A DNA stretch of 64,000 bases from Tenrec ecaudatus (lineage: Eukaryota > Chordata > Mammalia > Afrosoricida > Tenrecidae): assembly GCF_050624435.1 (NCBI RefSeq), contig NC_134537.1, positions 120,207,586 through 120,271,585 on the forward strand, given 5' to 3'. The notes below the pieces were generated by a model that had not been told where the DNA came from, ran no database searches, and saw only the letters and a program-made list of their open reading frames with translations. Both the position numbers and the translations under genes were made by a program. Below are positions 47,100-59,160 of the stretch, in pieces. Position 1 is the first letter of the stretch; each line of letters opens with the position of its first letter.

Positions 47100-47515
47100 A
47101 ATCCAGTTATTTCTCCGTAAATGAATTCTGCTCAAATACTTTTAGGAGGAAATCAATCAGCTGTTTGTGGATGGATGGAGTGGGAAGTCGCTGAATTAGC
47201 TGGCCACACTCAACGATTAGACCACACACAATTCACCTGTCTAAACACCTTGCTGACTATGTTAATTCATTTATAAAAATAAAATGATAGAAAGGAAGAC
47301 TCGCCTCCTCAACATAAATCAACTATTGTCAAGCATGTATTCTGAGATTGATTTTGCTTCTGCTTGAGCCTATCTCCTCATGGATAAACGGAGGCAGTGG
47401 CACCCAAGAAGTCGATAGTGATAACCATTACCCATATATAACTAGGATTGCAACATTTAAGAAAAAGAAATGTTCAAAGTAAAATAAGGAGGCGGGGAGG
47501 TAGGGGGCTTATTTT
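47100..47515. other. Intergenic, nothing recognised
   Basis: AT-rich gap between two L1-like copies. Confidence 0.4.
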
Positions 47516-47519
47516 TAAA

Positions 47520-49140
47520 ATATTTTGTGAGGGGCCGGCCCCAATCCCAACTATGTGGACAGCTGCCCCTCCCCCCAGAAGAATGTATTTCAGAGGACAG
47601 CACTGAAGATGCAGCTCAGGGGGAGGGACATGTCTGATCAGAGCACATGGGAGAAAATGAAGGGGGAGGAAGAGAGAATGGAGCACATGCTGACCCATCA
47701 AGCCTTGACAATGAGATTCCTGCTGAGAGCAGCCAATCCACAGAGAAGACCATATGGCTGGCCCCACTATGAGACATGACATCTCTCACTGACCCATAGC
47801 CCTATAGGGGACAACTCTGGAGACACAGTGTGGGAATTGCGCCTGATCTGATCCCACCACACCGAGGGAAGACACTAAGGGCGTGCAACAGAACACCAAG
47901 GGGAACAGAGCAACAAAGTCCCCAGGGAATACCAAATATACTGTGGGGTCAGGCTTGGCACCCCATAAGACTCGACCAAAAACACTCCTAAAGGCCAACA
48001 AACAGTCCTTGAACTAACTACAAACTTTTCTTTTTTGAATGTTGCTGTGTTGTGGGGTGTTTTTTGTTGTTGTTGTTGTTGATGTTGTTTTGTCATTGGC
48101 CTTTGGTTATTGTTGTCTTTTGTATCTTGGGTTTGCTCTATCTTGCATTTGTGCATGTTATTATCGCCATAGATCTGTCTAAATAAGATAGGATGAATGA
48201 ACAATCTGGAGGAGAAAACAATGGGAATGACAGTTCCGTGGGGACATGGGAGAGGGGGAGGTGGGGAGAAAGGAAGTGGTGTTAACAAACCCAGGGACAA
48301 GGGACAAACAAGGGATCCAAATCGGTGGTGAGGAGGGTGCAGGAGGCCTAGTAGGGCATGCTCAAGGGTAATGTAACCGAGAGGAAGTACTGTAACCCAA
48401 ATGAAGGCTGAACATAATACTGTGACAGGAGGAAAGTAAAAGGAAACAGAGGAAAGAGCCGGGAGGCAAAGGGCATTTATAGAGGTCTAAATAAAGGCAT
48501 GTACATATATAAATATATTTATATATGAGGATGGGGAAATAGATTTATGTGCCTATATTTATTGGTTTAGTATTAAGGTAGCAGATGGACAGTGGGCCTC
48601 CACTCAAGCACTCTCTCAATGAAAGAATACTTTGTTCTATTAACCTGGAATTCCATGACGCTCACCTTCCCAACACGATGACTGAAGACAAAGTGGGTGC
48701 ATAAGCAAATGTGGTGAAGAAAGCTGAAGGATCCCGGCGATCAAAAGATATAGTGTCTGGGGTCTTAAAGGCTTGAAGGTAAACAAATGGCCATCTAGCT
48801 CAGAAGCAACAAAGCCCACATGGAAGAAGCACACCAGTCTGTGATCATGAGGTACCAAAGGGCTCAATTATCAGTCATCAAAGAACCAAAAATCATATTG
48901 TGTGCTCACCTTGCAGATATGATTGCTGGAGACAAATGGATGCATAAGCAAATGTGGTGACAAAAGCTGATGGTGGTCAGCTATCAAAAGATTTAGAGTC
49001 TGGGGTCTTAAAGGCTTGAAACTAAACAAGTGGCCATCTAGCTTGTAAACAAAGCCCACATGGCAGAAGCACACCAGCCTGTGGGATCACGAGGTGTCAA
49101 AGGGATCAGGTATCAGGCACCCAATAAAATGATTTTTTAA
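47520..49140 (+). repeat. L1-like 3' region, family A, with duplicated module and internal deletion
   Basis: Extends further 5' than most copies here (block 'gatctgatcccaccacaccg' at about 47845). The module from 'gctcaccttcccaacacgat' (48660) is repeated from 'gctcaccttgcagatatgat' (48903), spacing about 243 bp. After the second module the copy jumps from 'atcaggtatcagg' straight to 'cccaataaaatgattt', losing about 0.9 kb present in other copies. No ORF2 sequence is attached. Confidence 0.8.
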
Positions 49141-49144
49141 AGCT

Positions 49145-49494
49145 ATTTTGCTTGGAGGCCTTTCATTTTACATGAGTGGGAAAAAACAGATTATCCTATA
49201 AATGCTTTAGGACAAGTTGGGACAACTCTGAAAAATAAATCAATAGAGTTGGATCTCTACCTTGAAACTTATAGAAATGTATATCTCAGATGGGTATATA
49301 TGTGTGGTATATTTTCCTCCAGTCATGAATTTCTACTTTTACATTCATTTGCATTACCTTTTTTGTTTTATAATATTAATATTTTGTTTTAAATTATTTA
49401 TATTATTTGTTTTATATTATGTGCTCATAGTCCACACTATAGCTAGCTATCAAGGGGCTTCAAAAATGTGTTAACAAATCCCATCATCTTTTAA
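49145..49494. other. Short AT-rich gap
   Basis: Very T-rich 49300-49430. The block before 49497 (ggcttcaaaaatgtg … tcccatcatcttttaac) resembles 11551-11594. Confidence 0.4.
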
Positions 49495-50520
49495 CTTCAG
49501 CAGCCATGTAGATGAGAAGCAACAAAGCCCACAGGGAAGAATCACACCAGCCTGTGCGATCATGAGGTGTTGAAGGGATCAGGGAGCAGACACCAAAGAG
49601 CAAAAATCATCATTGTGTGCTCACCTTCCCCATATAAATGCTAAAGACAAATGTGTGCATAAGTAAGTGTGATGAAGAAGGCTGATGGTGCCCAGTTATC
49701 GAGAGATATAGTGTCTGGGGTCTTAAAGGCTTGAAGGTAAACAAGTGGCCATCTAGTCAGGAAGCAACAAAGGCAACATGGAAGAAGCATACCAGACTGT
49801 ATGATCACAAGGGGTCAAAGGGACCAGGTATCAAGCACCAAAGAACAAAAAGTCATATCGTTGTGAATGAGGGGGAATGTGAGATGGGGACCCAATGCCC
49901 ATCTGTAGACAACTGGACATCCCTTGCAGAGGGGTAGTGGGAGGAGATGAGACACTCAGGGTGCAGTGTAGCATCTATGGAACACACAACCTTCCTCTAG
50001 TTCTTAAAAGCTTCCTCTCTCCCTCCCCACCACTATCATGATCGCAATTCCACTTTACAAACCTGGCTAGACCAGAGGATGTTTAGTTCTGCAGATAGTA
50101 ACTGGAAACACAGGAAATCCAGGACAGATGAACTCCTTAAGACCAGTGGTGAGAGTGGTGATACTGGGAGCGTGGAGGGAAGGGGAGTAGAAAGGGTGAA
50201 CCGATTACAAGGATCTACATATAACCTCCTCCTTGGGGATGGGCAACAGAAAAGTGGGTGAAGGGAGATGGCGGGCAGTGTAAGATATGATAAAATAATA
50301 ATTTATAAATTATCAAGGGTTCATGAGGGAGGGGGGAGCAGGGAAGGAGGGAAAAAATGAATGAAAATGAGGAGCTGATTCCAAGAGCCCAAGCAGAAAG
50401 CAAATGTTTTGAGAATGATGAAGGCAACGGATGTGCAAGTGTGCTTTACACAATTGACGTATGTATTCATTGTGATGAGTTATATGACCCCCCACCAATA
50501 AAATGATTTTTTTAAAAAAA
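49495..50520 (+). repeat. L1-like 3' region, family A, same duplicated module
   Basis: The first, truncated module (49497-49615) joins the second at 'catcattgtgtgctcacctt', the same junction as at 48895-48910 in the previous copy. It then continues through the normal body to 'accaataaaatgattt'. Confidence 0.8.
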
Positions 50521-50812
50521 GAAAGAAAAGCTTAAGCCTTGGTATCTTTTAAACTTGAGGTCAATTTTTGTGTCCAAAGAATGAAGCCCATGAACAACAG
50601 TAACATAATAGAAATTTGAAATGAACTTCTGCTTGGACAAGGTTTTTTTTTTTTTTTTTAAAGCATACTAAAAGATCTTCTAAACCATTGGGGAAGTGGA
50701 GGGGAGGGAACAATAAATTTAAATAACAGAAAGCCTTTGTCTATGAAGGTCATAACAAACTATGGATAATATAAAGCAGGATGGGGATTCCAGAACTTTA
50801 AAATGTGCTTAG

Positions 50813-50998
50813 GAACCGTGGTATGCTGTTGGGTAAGTGTGGGGCTGCTAGCCTCTATTTAGGCCAGGAGTTCAAAGCCACCAGCCATTCTGCAGGAGGA
50901 AAAGGAGCCTTTCTACTCCTGTAAAGATGTACAATCTCAAAAACCCACCAGGGCAGTTCTCCTCTGTCCTATGAGTCAGCATCGACTGAATGTCAGTG
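50813..50998 (+). repeat. AfroSINE, near full length
   Basis: 'aaccgtggtatgctgttggg', 'agttcaaagccaccagccat', 'tttctactcctgtaaagatg' and 'gagtcagcatcgactgaatg' in order. Confidence 0.85.
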
Positions 50999-51211
50999 TG
51001 AGAGAGAAAATGTGCTCATGCAGAACCTGCACATACCAAACTCAAAAGGCTCACTGCCATTGAGTCGACCCGAAGCAGTCATTGCAACAGAACAAGAGGT
51101 TGAAAATCAGGACAGGTGTGTGTCAGAGTCGCATGCTTTCAGCATAGTTATTCAATCCATATACTGATCAAAATAATGGGGGCAGCTGGGCTATATGAAA
51201 AAGAACCTTGC

Positions 51212-52322
51212 AGATAGTGTCTGGGGTCTTAAAGGCTTGAAGGTGAACAAGCGGCCATCTAGCTCAGAAGCAAATAAGCCCACATGGAAGAAGCACACCG
51301 GCCAGTGTGATCACGAGGTGCCCAAGGGACCAGGTATAAGGCATCATGCAAAAAAAGAAAAAGATATAAGTGTGTGTATGTATGTGTGTATATATATGTA
51401 TGTGTATATATGTATATATATCATATTAAATGAAGGGGGAAGTGCAGAGTGGAGACCCAAGGCCCAAGTGTCGGCCAATGGAGATCCCCTCATAGAGGGG
51501 TTTAGGAGAGGAGATAGGTTAATTAGGGTGTGAGGTAGTATCGATGAAGAACACAGCTTTCCCCCAGATCCTGGATGCTTCCTCCCCCCAACTACCATGA
51601 TCCGAATTCTACCTTGCAGGGCTGGATAGGACAGAGGCTGTACACTGGTACATATGAGGGTTGGAGGTACAGGGAATCCAGGGTGGATGATACCTTCAGG
51701 ACCAAGGGTGTGAGGGACGATGCTGGGAGAGTGGAGGGTGAGTGGGTTGGAAAGGGGGAACTGATTACAAGGATCCACATGTGACATCTTCCCTGGGAGA
51801 GGGACAGCAGAGAAGGGGGGAAGGGAGACTCCGGATAGGGCAAGATATGACAAAATAACGATGTATAAATTACCAAGGGCATATGAGGGAGGGGGGAATG
51901 GGGAGGGGGGGGGGAAGAGGACCTGATGCGAGGGCCTTAAGTGGAGAGCAAATGCTTTGAGAATGATTGGGGCAGGGAATGTATGGATGTGCTTTATACA
52001 ATTGATGTATGTATATGTATGGATTGTGGTAAGAGTTGTTTGAGTCCCTAATAAAATGTAAAAGAAGAAAAGAGAAAAAAATGATTAGGGCAAAGACTGT
52101 ACAGATGTGCTTTATACAATTGATGTATGTATATGTATGGACTGTGGTAAGAGTTGTTGGAGTCCCTAATAAAATGTAAAAGAAGAAAAGAGAAAAAAAT
52201 GATTAGGGCAAAGACTGTACAGATGTGCTTTATACAATTGATGTATGTATATGTATGAACTGTGAAAAGAATTGTATGAGCCCCAATAAATTGTTAAAAT
52301 AAAAAAATTTAAAAAAAAAAAA
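51212..52322 (+). repeat. L1-like 3' region, family A, three tandem termini
   Basis: 5'-truncated copy starting 'agatagtgtctggggtctta', inserted into RTE with a perfect 15-bp target duplication. The terminal block occurs three times (gatgtgctttatacaattg at about 51985, 52104 and 52223; period 119 bp). The last copy carries the distinct 'aactgtgaaaagaattgtat' form. The perfect duplication implies a fairly recent insertion. Confidence 0.9.
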
Positions 52323-52845
52323 GAAAAAGAACCTTGCGTCAGAATTCGAGAAAGACTCATGAACCATTTGAAATATGCAGGTGACACCACCTTGCTTGCT
52401 GAAAACTAAGGCGACTTGAAGCACTTAGTGGTGACAATTAAACACTGGAGCAACAAGCAACATCTGAAAAATGAGGAAACATGTGCAATTATCCAGGATT
52501 TCATTTTGCTTGGATCCAAAATCAATACCCATGGGAGCAACTGTCTGGAAATCAAACGGTGGGAAAAGTGTTGTGCAAAACTGCCACCAATAAAAGCCTC
52601 TTTAAAGGGGGAAAGATAACGCTATTACTTTGGTGACTGAAGTGGGCCTGGCCCGAGCCATGGAATTTTCAATCAGCTCATATCCATGTACAAACTGGAC
52701 AATGACTAAAGAACAGCAGGCAGCCTGCTGCCTGTGAATTATAGGTTGGTGGAAAATATTAAGAGTACCACGGGCTGTCAGAAATGAAAAAAAATCCATG
52801 CTGGGAGATGCCCAATCAAAAATCTCCTTAGTAGTTAGGATGGCT

Positions 52846-53569
52846 GGCTACCCCACTATGAGAAATGATGCCCCTCGGTGACTAAGGGCGATACAGGGGA
52901 CAGCACCAGAGATACCGTGTGGAAATTGCACCTGACCTGATCCCACCACACCGAGGCAAAGCACTGGGGGAGTGCAGCGGAACAGCAAGGGAATGGAGTG
53001 GCAAGGTCCCCAGGGAATGCAGAAAGTGGACTTTGGGGCCAGGACGTGGTGCCCCAACAGTCTGGACTGGAAAACACTCCTAAGGGCCAGCAAACGATCC
53101 CTGAACTAACTACAAGCTTTTCTTTTGTGAAGTGTTTTGTTTTGTTCTTTTTCAGTGGTTTGTTTTTGTTGTCTGGTTGTATACTGTTGCTTTGTTTTCC
53201 TCTGTCTTGTTTTCATGCATGTTAGTGTCTCCACAGGTCTGTCTAAATAAGACAGGCTGGATTAACTATCTGGAGGAAAAACAACGGGACTGACAGTTCC
53301 GGGGGGACTTGGGTTGGGGGGAGGGTAAGGAAGTGGTGTTAACAAACACAGGGACAAGGGAACAACATGGGACCCAAAATGGTAGTGAGGGGGAAGTGGC
53401 AGGTCTGGTAGGGAATGATCAAGGGTAAGGTTACCTAAAGAAGAGGTATAATTGTAACCCAGGTGGGGACAGAGCATGGTAGTAGGGCAGGAGGAAAGTC
53501 AAGGGAGATGGAGGAAAGAGCTAGGAGTCAAAGGGCATTTATGGAGGTCTAGACAAAGACATGTACATG

Positions 53570-53603
<34 letters not shown>

Positions 53604-54668
53604 GATGGGAAAATAGATCTATGTGTCTATATTTATAGGTTTAGTATTAAGGTGGCAGAAGGACCTTGGGCCTCTATTCAAGCACTCCCTCAATGCATGA
53701 ATACTTTCTTTTATTAAATTGACACTCTACGATGCTCACTCTCCCGACACAACTGCTGAAGCCAAAGTGGTGAACAAGTAAATGTGGTGAAGAAAGCTGA
53801 TGGTGCACGGCTATCAAAGAGATAGTGTCTGGGGTCTTAAAGGCTTGAAGGGGAACAAGCGGCCATCTAGCTCAGAAGCAAAAAAGCCCACATGGAAGAA
53901 GCACACAAGCCAGTGCGATCATGAAGTGCCAAAGGGACCAGGTATAAGGCATCATGCAAAATATATATATATAGATATGTATATGTGTGTGTGTGTGTAT
54001 ACACCATATTGAATGAAGGGGTAAGTGCAGAGTGGAGACCCAAGGCCCAAGTGTCAGCCAATGGAGATCCCCTCATAGAGGGGTTTAAGAGAGGAGATGG
54101 GTCAGTCAGGGTGCTAGGTAGTACCGATGAAGAACACAGCTTTCCCCCAGATCCTGGATGCTTCCTCCCCCCAACTACCATGATCAAAATTCTACTTTGC
54201 AGGGTTGGATAGGGCAGAGGTTGTACACTGGTACATATGGGTGCTGGAGGCACAGGGAATCCAGGGTGGATGATACCTTCAGGACCAAGGGTGTGAGGGG
54301 CGATTCTGGGAGAGTGGAGGATGAGTCGGTTGGAAGGGGGAACTGATTACAAGGATCCACATGTGACTTCCTCCCTGGGAGATGGACGGCAGAGAAGGGG
54401 GAGAAGGGAGACTCCAGATAGGGAAAGATATGACAAAATAACAATGTATAAATTACCAAGGGCACATGAGGGAGGGGGGAGCGGGAAGGGAGGGAAAAAA
54501 AAAAGAGGACCTGATGCAAAGGGCTTAAATGGAGAGCAAATGCTTTGAGAATGATTGGGGCAGGGAATGTGCAGATGTGCTTTATACAATTGATGTATGT
54601 ATATGTATGGATTGTGATAAGAGTTGTATGAGCCCCTAGTAAAATGTAAAAAAAGAAAAGAGGAAAAA
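52846..54668 (+). repeat. L1-like 3' region, family A, longest single copy
   Basis: Begins 'taccccactatgagaaatga' and runs through all known blocks of the family to one terminal copy, 'cccctagtaaaatg' plus an A-rich tail. It lacks the extra terminal repeats of the 51.2 kb copy. About 1.8 kb without reverse-transcriptase homology, so this is untranslated or non-coding element sequence. Confidence 0.85.
53568..53601 (+). repeat. (TA)n microsatellite in L1-like copy
   Basis: About 15 TA units expanded from the 'aaatatatttatatatgagg' site of other copies. Confidence 0.9.
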
Positions 54669-54905
54669 AGTAGAAGTTAGCATAGCAAGACTTCCTTCAC
54701 ATAGAATTTGAACGTGATATTCGGAGAGAACCGTTTTTGGAGAAGAACACCATGTGTGGCAAAGCGGAGGGTGAAGAGGATGGTTTGATCCTGTCCATAA
54801 CAGGGAGCGCAAACAGCACAGAACTGGTAAGCTTTCATTCTTGTGCACATGAGACTTCTGTGAGTTGCAACCAAGGAAATAGCATACAACAACAACAAAC
54901 ATTAA

Positions 54906-55140
54906 AGACACCACATATCCAAAATAAATAATCATATAACATTGTTAAGTGGCAAACTAGTGAAGAAGATTGCAATTTGGGTCAAATACCTAATCTTCTC
55001 TAATGAGATATATGTCTTTTAATTATGAGACACCTAGTATATATTACAAAAGGGAAAATACATTTTAACCCAAAACTATCTTGCACGGAAATTATAAAAT
55101 TTAAGTTATATATCTTTGAAAAACAATGTCGTTATATATA
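54906..55140. other. AT-rich gap
   Basis: No feature seen. Confidence 0.4.
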
Positions 55141-55144
55141 TGAA

Positions 55145-55255
55145 CAAAACAACAACAGCTGAGTGCCGTTGAGTCACTGCTGACTCACAGAGGTAAGACA
55201 GACTAGAACTGCCCTGTGGGCTTCTGAGCCTATAGCTACATATGGCAGTAGAGAG
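55145..55255 (-). repeat. AfroSINE fragment
   Basis: 'tgagtgccgttgagtcactg', 'cagactagaactgccctgtg' and 'cttctgagcctatagctac' are the complement of the SINE 3' half. Confidence 0.6.
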
Positions 55256-55299
55256 TACTGGCTTTCTTTCCTCTTCTTCTTTTGGGGGGAGAAGGGGGT

Positions 55300-55870
55300 T
55301 GCACTAAATGATAGACAACACAACTGGTACAGGAGCTTGATCTTTATTTATGAGATGACTCCCCAACCTGCTTAGCCCAGGGCAATGCTGTAAATTCCAT
55401 ATCTTGCCCAGGAGTCTCCCCTCTAAATACGAGATGTTCTCACAGGATGCTGAACTAGGCAGATACCACCTAGATAACTCATAATTACCCTGCAATTTTG
55501 TTCTGGATAAACCTGTCTCTCTGAGTCCTTTCTCCCTGTAGAAAGCATCCCTCTTCAGCAATTGAGCTTTTAAGAGATCTGGCCTACTGATCACAGAAAG
55601 AAAAGAAAGTCAGACGTTCAGGTCACCTCAGAATGAAAGTCCTTTGGTCAAGGAACCAAGAGTCTCCAGAAAAATACCACCAGACCAACGTGAAAGACAT
55701 TTAAAAGTTAAAGTTTCAATTAAACATTTCCTGTCAAGAATCATAATCCTATCCTAATACATATTCATGACTATTCCTCAAAAATTTGTTACATATTCAT
55801 AATCTCCTTAATCTATTTCATGATGTACACTTATAAATCTGTAACTCCCTTTCTATAGGAACTTGCCTTG
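55300..55870 (-). repeat. Candidate solo LTR of an endogenous retrovirus
   Basis: On the minus strand, AATAAA (about 55340) is followed by a 'gttgtgttgtctatcat' U5-like stretch that ends near 'tgcaaccccc', preceded by about 0.5 kb of unique sequence. This resembles the R-U5 arrangement of a gammaretrovirus-type LTR. No primer-binding site, gag or pol sequence and no clear TG…CA ends or flanking duplication were identified, so it is tentative. Confidence 0.35.
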
Positions 55871-56039
55871 GTCTCAACGGCTCCGGCTTGATCAACCAAA
55901 GGAAAGGTTTCCCTTCCACTTTCATCCCGTTTATGTCTTTTTTCTCAGCTATACTTGAACAACATTTATGTACATTTTTATATAACACTTATGCACATTT
56001 TAAAATTAAAGTATATATTGTTTTACTTTTTTATTTATT

Positions 56040-56560
56040 GGCGTTTAGTACATATAGTATATCATTCCATATTTCAATCATGTCAAGCAGAACTGTACAA
56101 TTGCTACCAGAATCAGTCTCCAAACATTCTTGCTCTACATGGACTCCTTGACATCGTCTCCCCTTTACCCCACTACCACTGCACCTCCTCCCTCTAAACC
56201 CCTTATTCTACTTAGTTCATCAATCCTGGGTTTCATACACCAAAGAACGGAAAAGCATGTAACACAGCTGCCAATGTCATAACACTTCTGGGATACACTC
56301 CAATATTAACAAACAACCAAATAGAATAATACAAAACAAAAATACAGAAAATTTTGGAAACCAGATCAGGTCGAGCCTGCATCATAGTGGGGATTTACTT
56401 ACATGGTTATATCTGTTTAGGTCAGATTTACACCTTTGATCTTCTGTATTCCTCTCTCCTGAGCACTGTGGTTAGTGACCACTCTCCTCCAATCCCTCAA
56501 TTTCAGATAGGGGAGTCCTCCAGAGAGTGCTGTCCTGTGTGGTTCCACTAATAGTCCTTG
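56040..56560 (-). repeat. Old L1-like 3' end, family B
   Basis: 'atttattggcgtttagtac', 'catgtcaagcagaactgtac' and 'caatcctgggtttcatacac' are the complement of the family B terminus; compare 'ccaggatagttaaatc' at 46870. Confidence 0.5.
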
Positions 56561-56774
56561 AACTCCCACTGTCGTCCACCGCCTTCTGCACGGCATTGTT
56601 CCAATAAGTAATACTGAGAGTGGAGCAAAGAAATTTGTGATGTAACTTACATTAAGTCAGTTAATGAAGCAAGAACTGTTTTCAGTTTGAAGGGTAACAG
56701 AATATTGGTTTTTGTTGCGATGTTTCCTAGAGGAGGGAGAAAAAAAAACCCAATTCCCAAATTCAGATATGTTG

Positions 56775-56887
56775 TCTATCTCTTTCTCACTGTCATTGAC
56801 TCAATTCCAACTCATTATGACCCTTTAAGACAGGGCAGAATGGGCCTGCATGGGTTTTTGAGACTATAACTCTTTATGAGAGTAGAA
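56775..56887 (-). repeat. AfroSINE 3' half
   Basis: 'tgtcattgactcaattccaa', 'aagacagggcagaatgggcc' and 'tttgagactataactcttta' are the complement of the SINE. Confidence 0.7.
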
Positions 56888-56889
56888 TA

Positions 56890-57420
56890 CATAGACAAGA
56901 CAAAGACAAATAAGTAAGGTAAAGGAGACCATCATTGTGAAACGACAATGATGTCCAAAGGGTTCGTGGACACATTGCCAATTTTAGAGTACAGTGAACA
57001 AAGGAAACTTCTCATAAAATTGTGATTGGCATCAGATCACTTCAATACTGGTACAAGCCAAATTAAGGAAAGGGCGTGGGATGAGAAGGGTTTTCAGAGT
57101 TGATTCTGGTGTCCATTTACCACCTGGGTCAGGGGATGACTCTTAGTCAAAGCGTTAACCCCAGACCTCAATTTCTATTAAGCACAAGCTCAGGCAAGTT
57201 GTGAGGCCAGTGTGCCCATCCCTGAGCTGACTGCGGAAGTTGTTGTGATCCACTTTCTTTTTTTATTTTTGGAATCCACTTTCATATGCTCTGTCTAAAG
57301 GCAGGGATATTCCACCATTCAGGTTAATGGTCAGAACTCCAAGAAGGCTGAATTTCTGTCAAGACTCAAAATGGATTTAAGGTAGCCACTATTAATCATG
57401 AAAAAAAAAACAAACAAAAA
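56890..57420. other. Intergenic, nothing recognised
   Basis: No gene or named repeat. Confidence 0.4.
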
Positions 57421-57424
57421 CGCC

Positions 57425-57575
57425 AAAAAACTCATTGCTACCAAGTCAATGTTGACTCATAGTCATCTTGTATAACAGAGTAAAACACACTTACAGATTT
57501 CTAGAAAGCCTCTTCTTTTACCACCAAGCAGTTGGTGGTTTAGAATTGCTAACCTTGAAGGTGGGAGCCAACGAT
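57425..57575 (-). repeat. AfroSINE
   Basis: 'taccaagtcaatgttgactc', 'cttacagatttctagaaagc' and 'tggtttagaattgctaacct' are the complement of the SINE. Confidence 0.7.
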
Positions 57576-57579
57576 GAAC

Positions 57580-58955
57580 TCTGCAATACAAGTTCTCAGA
57601 ATTTAAGTTCTAATACAGATATAATAAAGTGTGTGTGCATGTGTGTGTTTTGTAATTTCTGTAGCAGTTTGTACTTATTTAGCTAATAAAATGCATTGCC
57701 CTGTACTACTCATAGACTTTTTACATAAAATAATGGAAATATGACTAACAATGAATGCTTTGGGAGCAGGAGGTGTGTGCCAAAAGGGGGAGGGGGAACA
57801 TGATCTGTGCCTTAATAAGTAAATTTACTACTTTCATATTTTAGTATAAAGAATTTTTAATTTGTTGAGAAATAATTAGGGAAAATTGCTTAGGAGAAAT
57901 AACATTTAATCTGGACTTCTAACAAAGGATTTAATATATTTCAAATAAAAACAAACACTATTTAGAAGTAATCTAGAATATTTGAGGAATGGGCTACATG
58001 ATAGTCAAGAAACCCAGAATGTCACTTTACTTTTATTAAACTCCCAAAGAACGAAAGAGCCAATGCAGTGTGGAAATAGTTACCTTGATAATTCGTAAAG
58101 GTAGTATTTTAGACTTACCAGTAACTTCCAAAGACAAAAATAAAACTATGTTCTCCTCACAGAGGCCAGGCCGGGGAAAGAAAGGGACCAGGTGCTGTGC
58201 CTTAACGGAATGAGTTAAAAATGCTGACCCAGACTTCCTTCCCACTTCAGTGAGGCGGGCAGTTGAGGTGCGGTTTTGAGAACTCCAATAGCAGGCCCAT
58301 CTGAGAGTGCGATTTAAGGTGAGACCTTGTTTTCTTGCTTTGCTTGCTTGCTTGTTTCATGTATTTGTTGGTGGAGAGCAAACCTCTTTTGTTGACTCCT
58401 TTGGTTTAGCGGAAGGTCAATGCTGAGGGTTTACTTCTGCCGGGGGGTGTTGGTGTTTTGCCATTGGTGAGATCATAAGAGAAGCCGAAAGAAAATTCCA
58501 AGTGAGGGGAACCCTGAGAAGGAAACCATTGCCTATCAGCTCAAACAAATAAAAAGACATGCTCAAGATTAGGATGGGTTGCTAAGGAGTTACGGTCAAT
58601 TCCTTTTCCCTTTTCTATGGAGATTCTGGGTTTTGAAAGTATTAGCAATAAATACTTTTGCATTTTTAACATTTAAACAAGATCTAATAATATCAATAAA
58701 GGATAATGCTGTTTGTTTTTTAATCTTATGTGGCTCCTATCACTTAATTCTGCAGGAACTATTAAACAGTAATGTATGCACCCAATAAATTAGAAAATAA
58801 ATATAAGTGATCACCCTACATTAGCCCAGTATTGTATAGTTACAGGCATATGCTTCCCTATCTTTTTAATGAGGAAAACAGTTTGCATTTTTAAATAACA
58901 CTGACACTTTAAAAAAAATTCTCATCATAAAATAGTATCTTTAAAGGAAACACAA
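57580..58955. other. Intergenic, nothing recognised
   Basis: AT-rich with a (TTGC)n-like stretch near 58335-58355. No coding frame with a known domain. Confidence 0.4.
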
Positions 58956-58959
58956 ACAC

Positions 58960-59160
58960 TAGCTAACTAGCATTCACTTTGAGTTAGGCACCCTGCTCAG
59001 CACCTCTATGTAGTAACTTATTTAATCCTCCTGCAGGCCCAGGAGTTAACCATTAGTTTTAGTCCCCATGGTGATTTAGGAAACCTGTAGTTGTGTAACT
59101 TCTTGATCTACAGAAGTTGACTCACTTTGGAGTCAGTGTTACTAATCACTAAGTTGTGCT
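58960..59160 (-). repeat. MIR-like ancient SINE
   Basis: 'gttaggcaccctgctcagca', 'acttatttaatcctcctgca' and 'gtagttgtgtaacttcttga' follow the complement of MIR. Confidence 0.5.

Larger units (their letters stand above)
51080..54905 (+). mobile_element. RTE (BovB-like) LINE broken by two L1-like insertions
   Basis: RTE pieces: 51080-51211, 52323-52845 and 54669-54905, ending in a (CAA)n tail typical of RTE. The middle piece reads 'MNHLKYAGDTTLLAEN', the reverse-transcriptase YADD box with the first Asp changed to Gly, then a stop. Insertion 1 (51212-52322) is flanked by a perfect 15-bp duplication 'gaaaaagaaccttgc' (51197-51211, 52323-52337). Insertion 2 (about 52846-54668) has similar flanks 'agtagttaggat' and 'agaagttagcat'. 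Dead element. Confidence 0.8.
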
